Assembly: GCA_039636795.1 (NCBI GenBank)
Contig: CP143430.1
Span: 186,001 to 250,000, forward strand
DNA length: 64,000 nucleotides
Source: Micrococcaceae bacterium Sec5.1
GTDB lineage: Bacteria > Actinomycetota > Actinomycetes > Actinomycetales > Micrococcaceae
Direction of reading: 5' to 3'
A model generated the notes under the pieces. It had not been told where the DNA came from and ran no database searches. It saw only the letters and a list, made by a program, of their open reading frames with translations. A program made the translations under genes and the position numbers. Numbering within the stretch: position 1 is the first letter of the stretch; every line of letters starts with the position of its first letter. Positions 26,783 through 34,638 of the stretch are shown piece after piece.

Positions 26783-26946
26783 TTCGCTTCCGGGGTGGGG
26801 ACGGATGGGCTGCGGGTAGCTTGACTTGACGCTTCCCGCTTCGGCCCCAACTTTACCGGTACGACGACGGCCACCGCTAAGTCTGAGGGTTGTGGTCGCG
26901 GCTGGATTCGGGGTTGCTGGCCCGGATCCGGGCTTGGGCATAAAAA

Positions 26947-27032
26947 TGGTGCCGAACCGGATACGCCTCTCGGCGGTAGGCCGCTCGAAGCGGCTATAAG
27001 TTGAAGCCCGGGGGTTTCGCGGTTCGGCACCA
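26947..27032. ncRNA. Cloverleaf-like structured element, unassigned
   Basis: The 332 bases between the DUF47 start and the next gene contain an 86-base element closed by perfect 13-base arms (26947-26959 TGGTGCCGAACCG and 27020-27032). Inside are three small hairpins: CGCC-TCT-CGGCG, GCCGCT-CG-AAGCGGC and AAGCC-CGGG-GGTTT. The layout imitates a tRNA cloverleaf but there is no T-loop consensus or CCA context. Read on the minus strand, it ends in TTTTTA, so it may be a terminator for the gene at 27115-27774 or a leader/attenuator for DUF47-PiT. Confidence 0.45.
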
Positions 27033-27114
27033 GTTTCAGTGTTCTACGTCGGTGGGGCTAAGTCAACATTGACAGGCTGGGTCCGACGTGGGTAAATTCG
27101 GGGGTTTTTGGCCC

Positions 27115-27774
27115 TTAATCCAGCTCTCCCAATCGCCACGCATTGGCGGCGTGTTCGAGGTCCTCGGCCGTCTTTACCAGCTGGTGCGAGTTGCGTGTGA
27201 GCTTGCTTGCATGGCTTTCATTGCTGTGCTCCGCCCCGTCCGCCAGGGTCGCCTGACCGAGCGCCACAACGCGGCAGAATGCGGCAGAACGTTCCAGGGC
27301 GACGTCGAAATCGCCATCGAACGCGCCGGACAATATGGCGTCCGCCATGGTCTTCATTTCATCTGCTCCGGGCGGTTCCGCCGCCCCTGCAACCACGTTG
27401 GATACCTGGGCGGTGTCGCGGCCCGCCCTGAAGTAGACGGAGATGCGCTCGGGGTTCTGGATGGTTGCCGCGCGGAGGGCGTAGAGCCGCCACAACGCGC
27501 CGGGAAGGGAACGGGCGGGGCTTTCGGCCCACATCTCAGCGATGGCTTCGAGGCCCTGCTCGTCGGCCAGCTTCACCAGGCGACGGGTGACCTTGGGGTC
27601 GTCGCTGTCACGGCCACGTTTTACGAGCGCCTGGGCGGCCAGGTGGGCAGCCTCAGACACGCGGGCGGGATCTGCCCCACCAGCGAACGGTTCGAAATCG
27701 ATGGGCGCGAAGGGCTTGGGCTTGTGGTGCCTGTTCGCTCCGCCGTACGCACGTGATCCTGGCTGTTCGCTCAT
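27115..27774 (-). CDS. Conserved-looking actinobacterial hypothetical protein
   Basis: 219 residues, no signal peptide or membrane helix. A short polar N-terminus (GGANRHHKPKPFAPIDFEPFAG) is followed by an Ala-rich all-alpha body (ALVKRGRDSDDPKVTRRLVKLADEQGL...MWAESPARSLPGALWRLYALRAAT). I recall similar proteins in Micrococcales next to tRNA-Lys but cannot name a family. Codon use is normal for the genome. Stands alone, leftward, with the structured element 83 bases downstream. Confidence 0.7.
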   Translation of the reverse strand: MSEQPGSRAYGGANRHHKPKPFAPIDFEPFAGGADPARVSEAAHLAAQALVKRGRDSDDPKVTRRLVKLADEQGLEAIAEMWAESPARSLPGALWRLYALRAATIQNPERISVYFRAGRDTAQVSNVVAGAAEPPGADEMKTMADAILSGAFDGDFDVALERSAAFCRVVALGQATLADGAEHSNESHASKLTRNSHQLVKTAEDLEHAANAWRLGELD

Positions 27775-28013
27775 GAGTTCACCGTACTCCTGTGCCCTGA
27801 TGGGGTCGAGTAACGGTTTCTTGGGGTGTTCGCGTGCTGGGCGCGTGCCTTCCCCACCTACTTTGCCGCCGTAGGTGGGCCGACACGCCGCTGCCGCCGC
27901 GCGCCGTCGTCGGCTGTTCGCTCAAAAGAGGTGACGACGCCGCGTGGCCGGGCGGGTTCCTCGACAGGCTTGACGTTGAGGTACAGTATTCATGGCTGTT
28001 TGAACAGCTGGAG

Positions 28014-28086
28014 GGGCCTTTAGCTCAGTTGGTAGAGCATCGGACTTTTAATCCGTGGGTCGTGGGTTCGATCCCCACAGGGCCCA
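28014..28086 (+). tRNA. tRNA-Lys (anticodon UUU)
   Basis: 73 bases with all arms: acceptor GGGCCTT/AGGGCCC, D-arm AGCTCAGTTGGTAGAGC, anticodon stem CGGA/TCCG with loop CTTTTAA (anticodon TTT), variable loop GTGGGTC and T-arm GTGGG-TTCGATC-CCCAC. The discriminator is A and CCA is not encoded. Confidence 0.98.
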
Positions 28087-28095
28087 CCCTTTCTG

Positions 28096-28129
28096 CAGGC
28101 CGGAGACGTTGAGTCTCCGGCCTGTTTTT
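28096..28129 (+). terminator. Terminator of tRNA-Lys
   Basis: Perfect 12-base arms CAGGCCGGAGAC (28096-28107) and complement (28113-28124) with a 5-base loop, followed by TTTTT. Ten bases after the tRNA. Confidence 0.93.
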
Positions 28130-28269
28130 GTTTCCCGTGGTGGATCGCGCTGTCCGGACCCCTGCCAACGGACAAATCACCGCCGCGCGCAGGGGTGAAT
28201 TGTCCTTTGAGCGGTGTTCCCCGGAAAAACTTCTTGACTCGCACACCCCGCTCCCACCAACATAGTTTC

Positions 28270-28281
28270 TATAACGTTGTA
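28270..28281 (+). promoter_or_regulatory. LacI-type operator upstream of arabinofuranosidase
   Basis: TATAACGTTGTA is palindromic at 10 of 12 positions with the central CG typical of LacI-family operators. It lies 38 bases upstream of the GH51 TTG start, after a TTGACT at about 28233. The LacI-family gene at 33616 is a candidate binder. Binding would repress the gene until an arabinose-type inducer appears. Confidence 0.5.
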
Positions 28282-28318
28282 AATTGACTCATCCACAGCA
28301 AGCAGACAAGGACGCCCC

Positions 28319-29845
28319 TTGGGAAATCAAGAGACCCCCACCGCCAAAATCACCATCGATCCCGCATTCGTCGTCGGTCCAGTCAGGCGGAAGACGTTCG
28401 GCGCCTTCGTCGAGCACCTGGGCCGATGCGTCTACACGGGCATCTTCGAACCCGAACACCCCAACGCCGACGAGGACGGGTTCCGCACCGACGTCCTGGA
28501 ACTCACCAAGGAGTTGGGCGTCTCCACGGTCCGCTATCCCGGCGGTAACTTCGTCTCCGGCTACCGCTGGGAGGACGGAGTTGGCCCACTGGATCAGCGT
28601 CCAACGAGGCTTGACCTTGCCTGGCACTCGAGCGACCCCAACCTGGTGGGCGTGGACGAGTTTGCGAAGTGGTCCGCGAAGGCAGGTGTTGAGCCCATGA
28701 TGGCGGTCAACCTGGGCACTCGCGGGACGCAGGAAGCGCTGGACATCCTGGAATACTGCAACATCAACGGCGGCACCGCGCTATCCGAACAGCGCAAGGC
28801 GAATGGCGCCGTCGAGCCCCACAACATCACTATGTGGTGCCTGGGGAACGAGATGGACGGCCCCTGGCAGATCGGCCACAAAACGGCTGGCGAGTATGCA
28901 AGGGTCGCCGCGGAAACTGCCAGGGCAATGCGCATGGTCAACCCGGACCTGGAGTTGGTGGCCTGCGGAAGCTCGAGCCCCAATATGTCCACATTCGGGG
29001 AGTGGGAGCGCGTTGTCCTCAACGAGACCTACGAGCTGGTGGACCTGATCTCCGCGCACCAGTACTTCGAGGACTTCGGGGACCTTCAGGAGCACCTGTC
29101 TGCCGGGCATCGGATGGAGGCCTTCATACGTGACCTCGTTTCACACATCGATCATGTGAAGTCTGCAACCAAATCGGAAAAGCAGATCAACATTTCCTTC
29201 GATGAATGGAATGTGTGGCACGGTTCCCGCGTCGAGTCCAAGGCTCCCACGGGCGACGACTGGCCTGTTGCGCCGGTTCTGCTTGAGGATCGCTACACGG
29301 TGGCGGACGCCGTGGTGGTGGGTGACCTGCTCATTACGCTGCTTCGCAACACGGACCGTGTCCACTCCGCGAGCCTTGCGCAGCTGGTCAACGTCATTGC
29401 ACCGATCATGACCGAGCCCGGTGGCCGCTCCTGGAAGCAGACCACGTTCCACCCGTTCGCGCTCACGTCCCAGCATGCCTCGGGTACTGTGCTGAACCTC
29501 GCCGTCGAGTCGCCGAAGCTGGACAGCGAAAAGACGGCGGGCTTCAGTTCACTGTCAGCCGTGGCTACCTACGACGCCGAAGCCAAGGAGGTTGTGGTTT
29601 TCGCCGTGAACCGTTCGGCGACGGACGCACTCACGCTCGACGCCGCCGTCGGGGGTCTTGGCGCTGCACGGGTCATCGAAGCAGTGACCTACACGAACAA
29701 GGACCCGTACTGGCAGGCAACCGCGGATGATTCGACATCCGTCCTGCCTGCAGAGAACGTCAGTGTAACGCTCGACGGCGGCCGGCTCACCGCCGCGCTT
29801 CCGGCCGTGAGCTGGAGCATGATCCGGTTGTCGCTGGAATCCTAG
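28319..29845 (+). CDS. Alpha-N-arabinofuranosidase, GH51
   Basis: 508 residues from TTG 28319 (AAGGACG upstream; no other start before the conserved GAFVEHLGRCVYTGIFEP). Releases arabinose from arabinan or arabinoxylan oligosaccharides. (beta/alpha)8 domain with acid/base Glu in WCLGNEMDGPWQ and nucleophile Glu in ISFDEWNVWH, then a C-terminal beta domain. No signal peptide, so it probably acts in the cytoplasm on imported oligosaccharides. Its stop overlaps the convergent gene at 29842 by four bases. No transporter is adjacent. Confidence 0.95.
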   Translation: MGNQETPTAKITIDPAFVVGPVRRKTFGAFVEHLGRCVYTGIFEPEHPNADEDGFRTDVLELTKELGVSTVRYPGGNFVSGYRWEDGVGPLDQRPTRLDLAWHSSDPNLVGVDEFAKWSAKAGVEPMMAVNLGTRGTQEALDILEYCNINGGTALSEQRKANGAVEPHNITMWCLGNEMDGPWQIGHKTAGEYARVAAETARAMRMVNPDLELVACGSSSPNMSTFGEWERVVLNETYELVDLISAHQYFEDFGDLQEHLSAGHRMEAFIRDLVSHIDHVKSATKSEKQINISFDEWNVWHGSRVESKAPTGDDWPVAPVLLEDRYTVADAVVVGDLLITLLRNTDRVHSASLAQLVNVIAPIMTEPGGRSWKQTTFHPFALTSQHASGTVLNLAVESPKLDSEKTAGFSSLSAVATYDAEAKEVVVFAVNRSATDALTLDAAVGGLGAARVIEAVTYTNKDPYWQATADDSTSVLPAENVSVTLDGGRLTAALPAVSWSMIRLSLES

Positions 29846-30231
29846 GCGATTGCCTGCGAGCCGTCCTGGAAGATCGGATACAACGAAATCGGTGTGACCG
29901 TCGCTTCTGACGGAGCGCCCTGGGCCGGCTCCGGCGCCTGCGTTACGGGCGTCGGAGCCGGTTGCTCGGCAGCGACGATTTCCATGGATTCCATGTCCAG
30001 AAGTCGTCGGCTCCCGGTTTCTGCATCCTGGAGCCAGAACAGATCGGTACCTGCGACTGTCTTGAGCACCGTGCCCCGGTGGTAAAGGCGGCCGTTGTGC
30101 CACGCCTCTATGTATTCGCCCGGGCTGAGAGCGTGTGGCTCCTCCTTACTGCTCGGCAAGGTGCCAAAGGCCTGAGCCAAGCTTGCCTGCGTCTTCAACG
30201 CCTGGAAAAGATCCCTGTTTGCAGTGCTCAT
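29842..30231 (-). CDS. Small hypothetical protein with SH3-like segment
   Basis: 129 residues. Helical N-terminus (DLFQALKTQASLAQAFGTL), then a beta-rich stretch (ALSPGEYIEAWHNGRLYHRGTVL...TDLFWLQDAETGSRRLLDME) that reads like a small SH3-type barrel, then an Ala/Pro/Thr-rich low-complexity tail. No known family. It follows the GAF-ANTAR cluster on the same strand after 113 bases and may belong to it. Its end overlaps the arabinofuranosidase stop. Confidence 0.6.
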   Translation of the reverse strand: MSTANRDLFQALKTQASLAQAFGTLPSSKEEPHALSPGEYIEAWHNGRLYHRGTVLKTVAGTDLFWLQDAETGSRRLLDMESMEIVAAEQPAPTPVTQAPEPAQGAPSEATVTPISLYPIFQDGSQAIA

Positions 30232-30344
30232 GTTTGCTCCCCCTCAGCCAGTTTGCTGTCGTTTTGGGCCGATCGGCCTCGTAACTACAGCCTTCCGCAT
30301 TCATGTTGCCGGGGCGTTGCAGATGGATGAGCGCTGTGTGACGG

Positions 30345-30713
30345 CTAGGAGGGATCGGCTTCGTCGCCGGGAATGTTAGGCCCGGAACCGGACTCGGAGT
30401 CGGCGGAACCCCGCTCGGCGTCACCAGAACCAGGTTCGGAACCGTTCGAATCCGAGGAAGGAAGCTCGTCAGCATATGGTGCGTGGGGACCGGCTTGGCT
30501 GTTCAGGAGCTCGTTCGCTGCCATGGCCAGGAGGTCCCTTTCCAGTTCCGGAACGGACAGCATTCCCTGCAAGTACGCCTCCACTTCATATTCACCCACG
30601 GACCCGCCGATGCTGAAGTACTGCAGCCACAGAGTGCCCGTGTTGATCCGCGCCGCGGAGAGGGCTTCCAGGAGCCTTCGGCGTTGCTCGGGTTCTTTAC
30701 GTTCGAAGCCCAT
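30345..30713 (-). CDS. Small ANTAR-associated protein (paralogue of 32364-32660)
   Basis: 122 residues; starts 11 bases after the GAF-ANTAR gene at 30725. The conserved core TLWLQYFSIGGSVGEYEVEAYLQG...LSVPELERDLLAMAANEL aligns by eye with the core of the second small protein (SLWTYYFGIGGDADELVLDAYLNG...). The Ser/Gly/Glu/Pro-rich acidic C-terminus is disordered-looking. Function unknown; strict pairing with GAF-ANTAR genes suggests it acts with them. All-alpha, cytoplasmic. Confidence 0.7.
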   Translation of the reverse strand: MGFERKEPEQRRRLLEALSAARINTGTLWLQYFSIGGSVGEYEVEAYLQGMLSVPELERDLLAMAANELLNSQAGPHAPYADELPSSDSNGSEPGSGDAERGSADSESGSGPNIPGDEADPS

Positions 30714-30724
30714 ATCCCGCGGCC

Positions 30725-31447
30725 TTAGTTGTGGTCTGCCGGGATCCCGGCTACAAGCTCGGCGCTGACTTCCTGCAAGGTCCTGCTCTTGTCGCGGGCG
30801 TCCCCTATCAATTGCTGCAGGGCCCGTTCATGAGTGATTTTGTGCCGTTCCATCAAAATCCCGCAGGCCCGGTTGACCACATCGCGGCTGTGCAGGGCGG
30901 CCTGCAGGCCCTCACTGATGCGCTTGGGTGTCTCGGTGCTTTGAATGTGGGAGAGAAGGGTCGCAGCAGGAGAGGAAAACAGGCCCATAAGGGAGGCCGT
31001 GTTGTTGTCATAGACAAAGGCCTGGGAAGCGTAGACCTTCATAGCGCCAATGCTGTGCCCGTTTGCGATAAGAGGCGCGCTGACTACCGATTTGATGGGA
31101 AGAGAGCTGACAGCAGTGCGCCATTCCGGCCACCGCGGGTCCGTGCCCAAATCCTCGATCAGCACAGGTTCTTCCGAAGCCCACGCCGTCAGGCAAGGAC
31201 CTTGGCCCAACTCATATTGCAGGAAGTCTGCCTGCTCCACGATGCTGTCCGTGAATCCGGTGCTGGTCCTCCGTGCCTGCGAATCGAGGATGGAGACCCC
31301 TGCACCGAGCGTGCCGGGTACGGATTCCTTGATGGCCTGGGAGAGGCTCTGAACGGCTTGGTCAACCTTTTCCTCGGTCAACAAGAGGCCCAGAATCCGG
31401 CCGATGGCGCCCGAAAGCTCATCCAGAGGAAGCTGCTTCTTGGTCAT
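30725..31447 (-). CDS. GAF and ANTAR domain protein (third copy)
   Basis: 240 residues. GAF sensor domain about residues 30-165 (VPGTLGAGVSIL...GPCLTAW...DPRWPEW...SVVSAPLI) followed by an ANTAR RNA-binding domain (SRDVVNRACGILMERHKITHERALQQLI). ANTAR proteins bind paired hexaloop hairpins and prevent transcription termination. No phosphorylation receiver is present, so the GAF ligand or partner would set activity. The leader (31448-31576) contains a GTCGGC-CA-GCCGAC hairpin. Confidence 0.9.
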   Translation of the reverse strand: MTKKQLPLDELSGAIGRILGLLLTEEKVDQAVQSLSQAIKESVPGTLGAGVSILDSQARRTSTGFTDSIVEQADFLQYELGQGPCLTAWASEEPVLIEDLGTDPRWPEWRTAVSSLPIKSVVSAPLIANGHSIGAMKVYASQAFVYDNNTASLMGLFSSPAATLLSHIQSTETPKRISEGLQAALHSRDVVNRACGILMERHKITHERALQQLIGDARDKSRTLQEVSAELVAGIPADHN

Positions 31448-31576
31448 GATCTTCTTCCCGGCCGTTCAGGTCGGCTGGCCGACTGAAACAATCTTTGAAA
31501 TCGCTGGACTCCCGTGTTCTAAATCCCAGCCTAATGGGTTTCGGACCAGAAAAACCGCATGTAGACAGGTTGCTTG

Positions 31577-32371
31577 CTATTCCTCGAAAGCTGCGGAGAT
31601 CTTTCGGTCGCCGGCAATATGGGCGATGATCCCTTGGGCCACTACGCGAAGTTTGATGTTGCGGTGGCTGGACGCGCTGACGAGGATTTGGAAAGCCGCG
31701 TCCCGGCTGCAGCGGTTCTGCGCCATGATGATTCCGACGGCGGTGTCGATGATCGTGCGGGATTCCAGAGCGGCGGTGAGGTTCTCGCGGGCGTCCCGAA
31801 GCTGGGCGATCTTCAAGGCCAGATGGAGGGCTTTGGCGCCGGTGGCCGTGACACGCTCTGCCGACAAAATATCCTCGTGGGAAAAACCGTGAGTGCGAGT
31901 GGAATAGAGATTCACCACGGCCTCCGCGGTGCTGTTCAATTCCATGGGAAAGGCCAGGATAGAACCCACATTGGTGGCCGCAGCAGCCCGCATGTACTCG
32001 GGCCAGCGATCTTCGTCGTGGACGTCCGGGACGTGGGTGATAGTGCGTGTGCGAAGGGCAGAAAGGCAAGGGCCATCGCGGAAGCTGTTCTGGATCTCGT
32101 CCAACTTCCTGGCAAGGGTATCGCTATCGGCCACGGCCACCGGTTTCTTCTGCCGGATGACGGTGACTCCGCAGGCAATCGTGTTGCCGTTCCGGGTGAG
32201 CTTCTTTGCGATCAATGCGGCGAGGTCCTGGAGGAATTCACGGATATCGGCATTCTCCACCAAGAGATCCTGCAGATGTTCCACGAAGTCCGTCAGATCC
32301 ACGTGATCTTCAACGGGACCGGGGAAAGGGAGAGGGCTGTTAACGTACCGTGATGGCTGGGTTTCAGTCAT
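31577..32371 (-). CDS. GAF and ANTAR domain protein (second copy)
   Basis: 264 residues. GAF domain (VTVIRQKKPVAVADSDTLARKLDE...GPCLSALRTRTITHVPDVHDEDRW...GSILAFPMEL) then ANTAR (ALESRTIIDTAVGIIMAQNRCSRDAAFQILV). The start overlaps the upstream small-protein gene by eight bases, so these are translationally coupled. Sequence is closer to the first copy (NRCSRD motif) than to the third. Predicted cytoplasmic RNA-binding antiterminator with an unknown ligand. Confidence 0.9.
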   Translation of the reverse strand: MTETQPSRYVNSPLPFPGPVEDHVDLTDFVEHLQDLLVENADIREFLQDLAALIAKKLTRNGNTIACGVTVIRQKKPVAVADSDTLARKLDEIQNSFRDGPCLSALRTRTITHVPDVHDEDRWPEYMRAAAATNVGSILAFPMELNSTAEAVVNLYSTRTHGFSHEDILSAERVTATGAKALHLALKIAQLRDARENLTAALESRTIIDTAVGIIMAQNRCSRDAAFQILVSASSHRNIKLRVVAQGIIAHIAGDRKISAAFEE

Positions 32372-32660
32372 TGTCTTTCCTTACTATTCCTCGGCCCTGC
32401 TGGCCGGCCGGTTCTGTCCGGCCGTCTGCGGTGAGTTCCCTGAAGGCAGTATCTACGAGTTCCATCTGGCCTGGGGCAAGGACCAGAAGTCCGTTGAGGT
32501 AGGCGTCCAGCACCAGCTCATCGGCGTCCCCTCCAATGCCGAAATAGTAGGTCCATAGACTGTTCAGGCTTACGTTTCCGGTTCGGAATCTGTCGGTGGC
32601 TTGCTGGCGCTGGTCAAGTTTTCCATGGCGTTCCGGTGTCCCCCAAGGTTCGGCATTCAT
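32364..32660 (-). CDS. Small ANTAR-associated protein (paralogue of 30345-30713)
   Basis: 98 residues, sandwiched between two GAF-ANTAR genes (5-base gap before, 8-base overlap after). Core SLWTYYFGIGGDADELVLDAYLNGLLVLAPGQMELVDTAFREL matches the other small protein; it lacks the long acidic tail. N-terminal half QRQQATDRFRTGNVS corresponds to RRRLLEALSAARINTG in the paralogue. Likely helical. Function unknown. Confidence 0.72.
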   Translation of the reverse strand: MNAEPWGTPERHGKLDQRQQATDRFRTGNVSLNSLWTYYFGIGGDADELVLDAYLNGLLVLAPGQMELVDTAFRELTADGRTEPAGQQGRGIVRKDND

Positions 32661-32665
32661 AGAGC

Positions 32666-33385
32666 CTACCTACCCTCCTTATCTTCGTGGACTGCCCGCT
32701 TCAGAATGTCTTCTGCAATTTCATGGAGCCGCTTATCACTGTTGCGGGACGCCAATTGTATGAGCCTGATGGCGGAATCCCGGCTGCAACGGTTCTGCAC
32801 CATGATCAGGGAAATAGCCGCATCCACTATGGCCCGCGACTCCAAGGCGGAACGCAAGTGCACAGGGTATGGATCCGGGGTGTGCAGGCGCAGTGCCAGT
32901 CGCAGAATCCTCGACAAGGATTCCGCGTGCTTCTGTATGGATGCCACGGTCTCTGGATCGAACGTGCCTGCTTCGGTGGAATAGCAGTTCAGCGCGGCAC
33001 GTGAGTCATCGTCCGTCGTAATCGGCACCGCCAGCATGGTGGTGATGCCTTCCTGCGAAACAGCGTCGGCGTAATGGTGCCAGCGGACGTCGGCCTGAAG
33101 GTCCTCAACCAAAACGGTGTGCTGCTCCCGGAGCGCGGTAAGGCATGGGCCGTCGTCGAACTCGTACTGCTTTTCATCCAGGCGCTGAGCAGCCTCCGTG
33201 CTGCTCGCCACGGTGGCAGGGCCTCCATCCCGCTCTACGGTGATAGCACAGAGCATGGGGACGTCCCCGCCCAACAACGAAGCCGAAATGGTGGTCAAAC
33301 CCAGAAGGAATTCGGTGAAGCCGGGGCTCTCCAACAGCAGATCCTGCAACTGTTCCGCTGTGGGCACTACATCGTTCTGGGCCAT
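32666..33385 (-). CDS. GAF and ANTAR domain protein (first copy)
   Basis: 239 residues, first gene of the leftward cluster. GAF domain about residues 25-165 (AQRLDEKQYEFDDGPCLTALREQHTVLVEDLQADVRW) and ANTAR domain (ALESRAIVDAAISLIMVQNRCSRDSAIRLIQLASRNSDKRL). Divergent from the lacI-like gene across 230 bases, which hold both promoters and a hairpin-forming leader. Probable RNA antiterminator with GAF-regulated activity. Confidence 0.9.
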   Translation of the reverse strand: MAQNDVVPTAEQLQDLLLESPGFTEFLLGLTTISASLLGGDVPMLCAITVERDGGPATVASSTEAAQRLDEKQYEFDDGPCLTALREQHTVLVEDLQADVRWHHYADAVSQEGITTMLAVPITTDDDSRAALNCYSTEAGTFDPETVASIQKHAESLSRILRLALRLHTPDPYPVHLRSALESRAIVDAAISLIMVQNRCSRDSAIRLIQLASRNSDKRLHEIAEDILKRAVHEDKEGR

Positions 33386-33615
33386 TCGGCCTCATTCCAG
33401 GCAATGCCAGAGCGATTGACTCCGGCTGGCGGCAGTGCGCTCGAGTTCGCGCACAGCCCGGATAGTTAACTCCGGACCTTTTTGCCACACCCGAAATCTT
33501 CTACTACCGACACTACGCCTGCGCCATGCAGCGCAACAGTGGCACCTGATCTGCAACGATGTACCCAGCGCCCCGGCGAACGGATCCGGGGCAGAGGGAT
33601 TGAAGGAGCACATTG

Positions 33616-34620
33616 ATGGCCGTCACCATGAACGACGTCGCACGGGCCGCCGGGGTCTCCTTGAAGACGGTTTCCAACGTCATCAACAACTACGAGTTCA
33701 TCCGGCCAGCTACGAAGCAGCGCGTCTTGGATGCGATCGAAGAACTCGGATACGAAACCAACCTGACCGCGCGCAGCCTCCGTTCCGGCAAGACCAGCAT
33801 GCTCGGTCTGGTGCTGAGCGACCTCTCGGTTCCGTACTACGCCGAACTCGCGTCGGACATCATGAAGGCGGCGTGGGCCCGCGGCTACCGGGTCCTTGTT
33901 GAGCAGTCCGGCAACGAAGCCGACCACGAAAAATCTGCGCTTCAAGGCCAGTTCCGCAGCCTCACGGACGGACTCCTCTTCATCCCGCTGGCAATGGATG
34001 CCGAGCAAATCATCCAGGCCGCCGGCAAGAAACCGCTGGTCCTCCTGGGCGAATTCGTGCAGGACCCGCGGCTGGACATGGTCCTCATCCAAAATCACGA
34101 GGCAGCGGCAGCCGTCACCGCGCACCTGCTTGCGGGAGGCCGCCGTCGCATAGCCGTTTTGGGCGCGCACGACGGCGACACAACAGGCAGTAACGGCCTG
34201 CGCCTTAACGGCTACAGAGCTGCGCTCGCTGCCGCCGGCGTGGAGTATGACCCAGCCCTCGTGATCGACTGCGAGTGGCGGCGCGACGGCGGTGCGGACG
34301 CGATCGCGCGGCTGCTGGACAGCGGTGTTGGTTTCGATGCCGTGTTCGGTTTGAACGACGTCGTTGCCTTGGGGGCGCTGCACGAGCTTCTGGTCCGAGG
34401 CAAACGGGTCCCGGACGAAATAGCGGTGGCGGGGTTCGACGACATCGACGAAGCGCGGTTCGCGTCGCCGTCGTTGACCACGGTGGAGCCTGGCCGTGCG
34501 GAAATTGCGGAGCGCGCCGTCGAGCTCCTCATCAACAGGATTGAAAGCAAGGGTTCCCCGGACAAGGTGGAGCAGCCGGAAGCGGCGTTCTCGCTGCGCG
34601 TCAGGCAGTCCGCGCCGTAG
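33616..34620 (+). CDS. LacI family transcriptional regulator
   Basis: 334 residues from ATG 33616, chosen over the TTG three bases earlier because AAGGAG lies seven bases upstream. N-terminal HTH MNDVARAAGVSLKTVSNVIN with the hinge-helix region LTARSLRSGKTSMLGLVLSD, then a periplasmic-binding-protein-like sugar sensor. Candidate regulator of the GH51 gene 3.8 kb away, whose promoter carries a LacI-type operator; also possibly of the PLP-enzyme gene 18 bases downstream. Confidence 0.92.
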   Translation: MAVTMNDVARAAGVSLKTVSNVINNYEFIRPATKQRVLDAIEELGYETNLTARSLRSGKTSMLGLVLSDLSVPYYAELASDIMKAAWARGYRVLVEQSGNEADHEKSALQGQFRSLTDGLLFIPLAMDAEQIIQAAGKKPLVLLGEFVQDPRLDMVLIQNHEAAAAVTAHLLAGGRRRIAVLGAHDGDTTGSNGLRLNGYRAALAAAGVEYDPALVIDCEWRRDGGADAIARLLDSGVGFDAVFGLNDVVALGALHELLVRGKRVPDEIAVAGFDDIDEARFASPSLTTVEPGRAEIAERAVELLINRIESKGSPDKVEQPEAAFSLRVRQSAP

Positions 34621-34638
34621 GGCGTTACTGTTCTAAGA

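Noticed and set aside
26947..27032. tRNA gene reading of the cloverleaf-like element
   Set aside because: The outer stem is 13 pairs instead of 7, there is no TTCRANY T-loop, and no D-loop GG or anticodon loop with a flanking U and purine could be placed.
27961..28013. TTGACG (27970) as -35 box of the tRNA-Lys promoter
   Set aside because: No TANNNT lies 16-18 bases downstream; nearby TACAGT and TATTCA are too close, so the promoter was not assigned.
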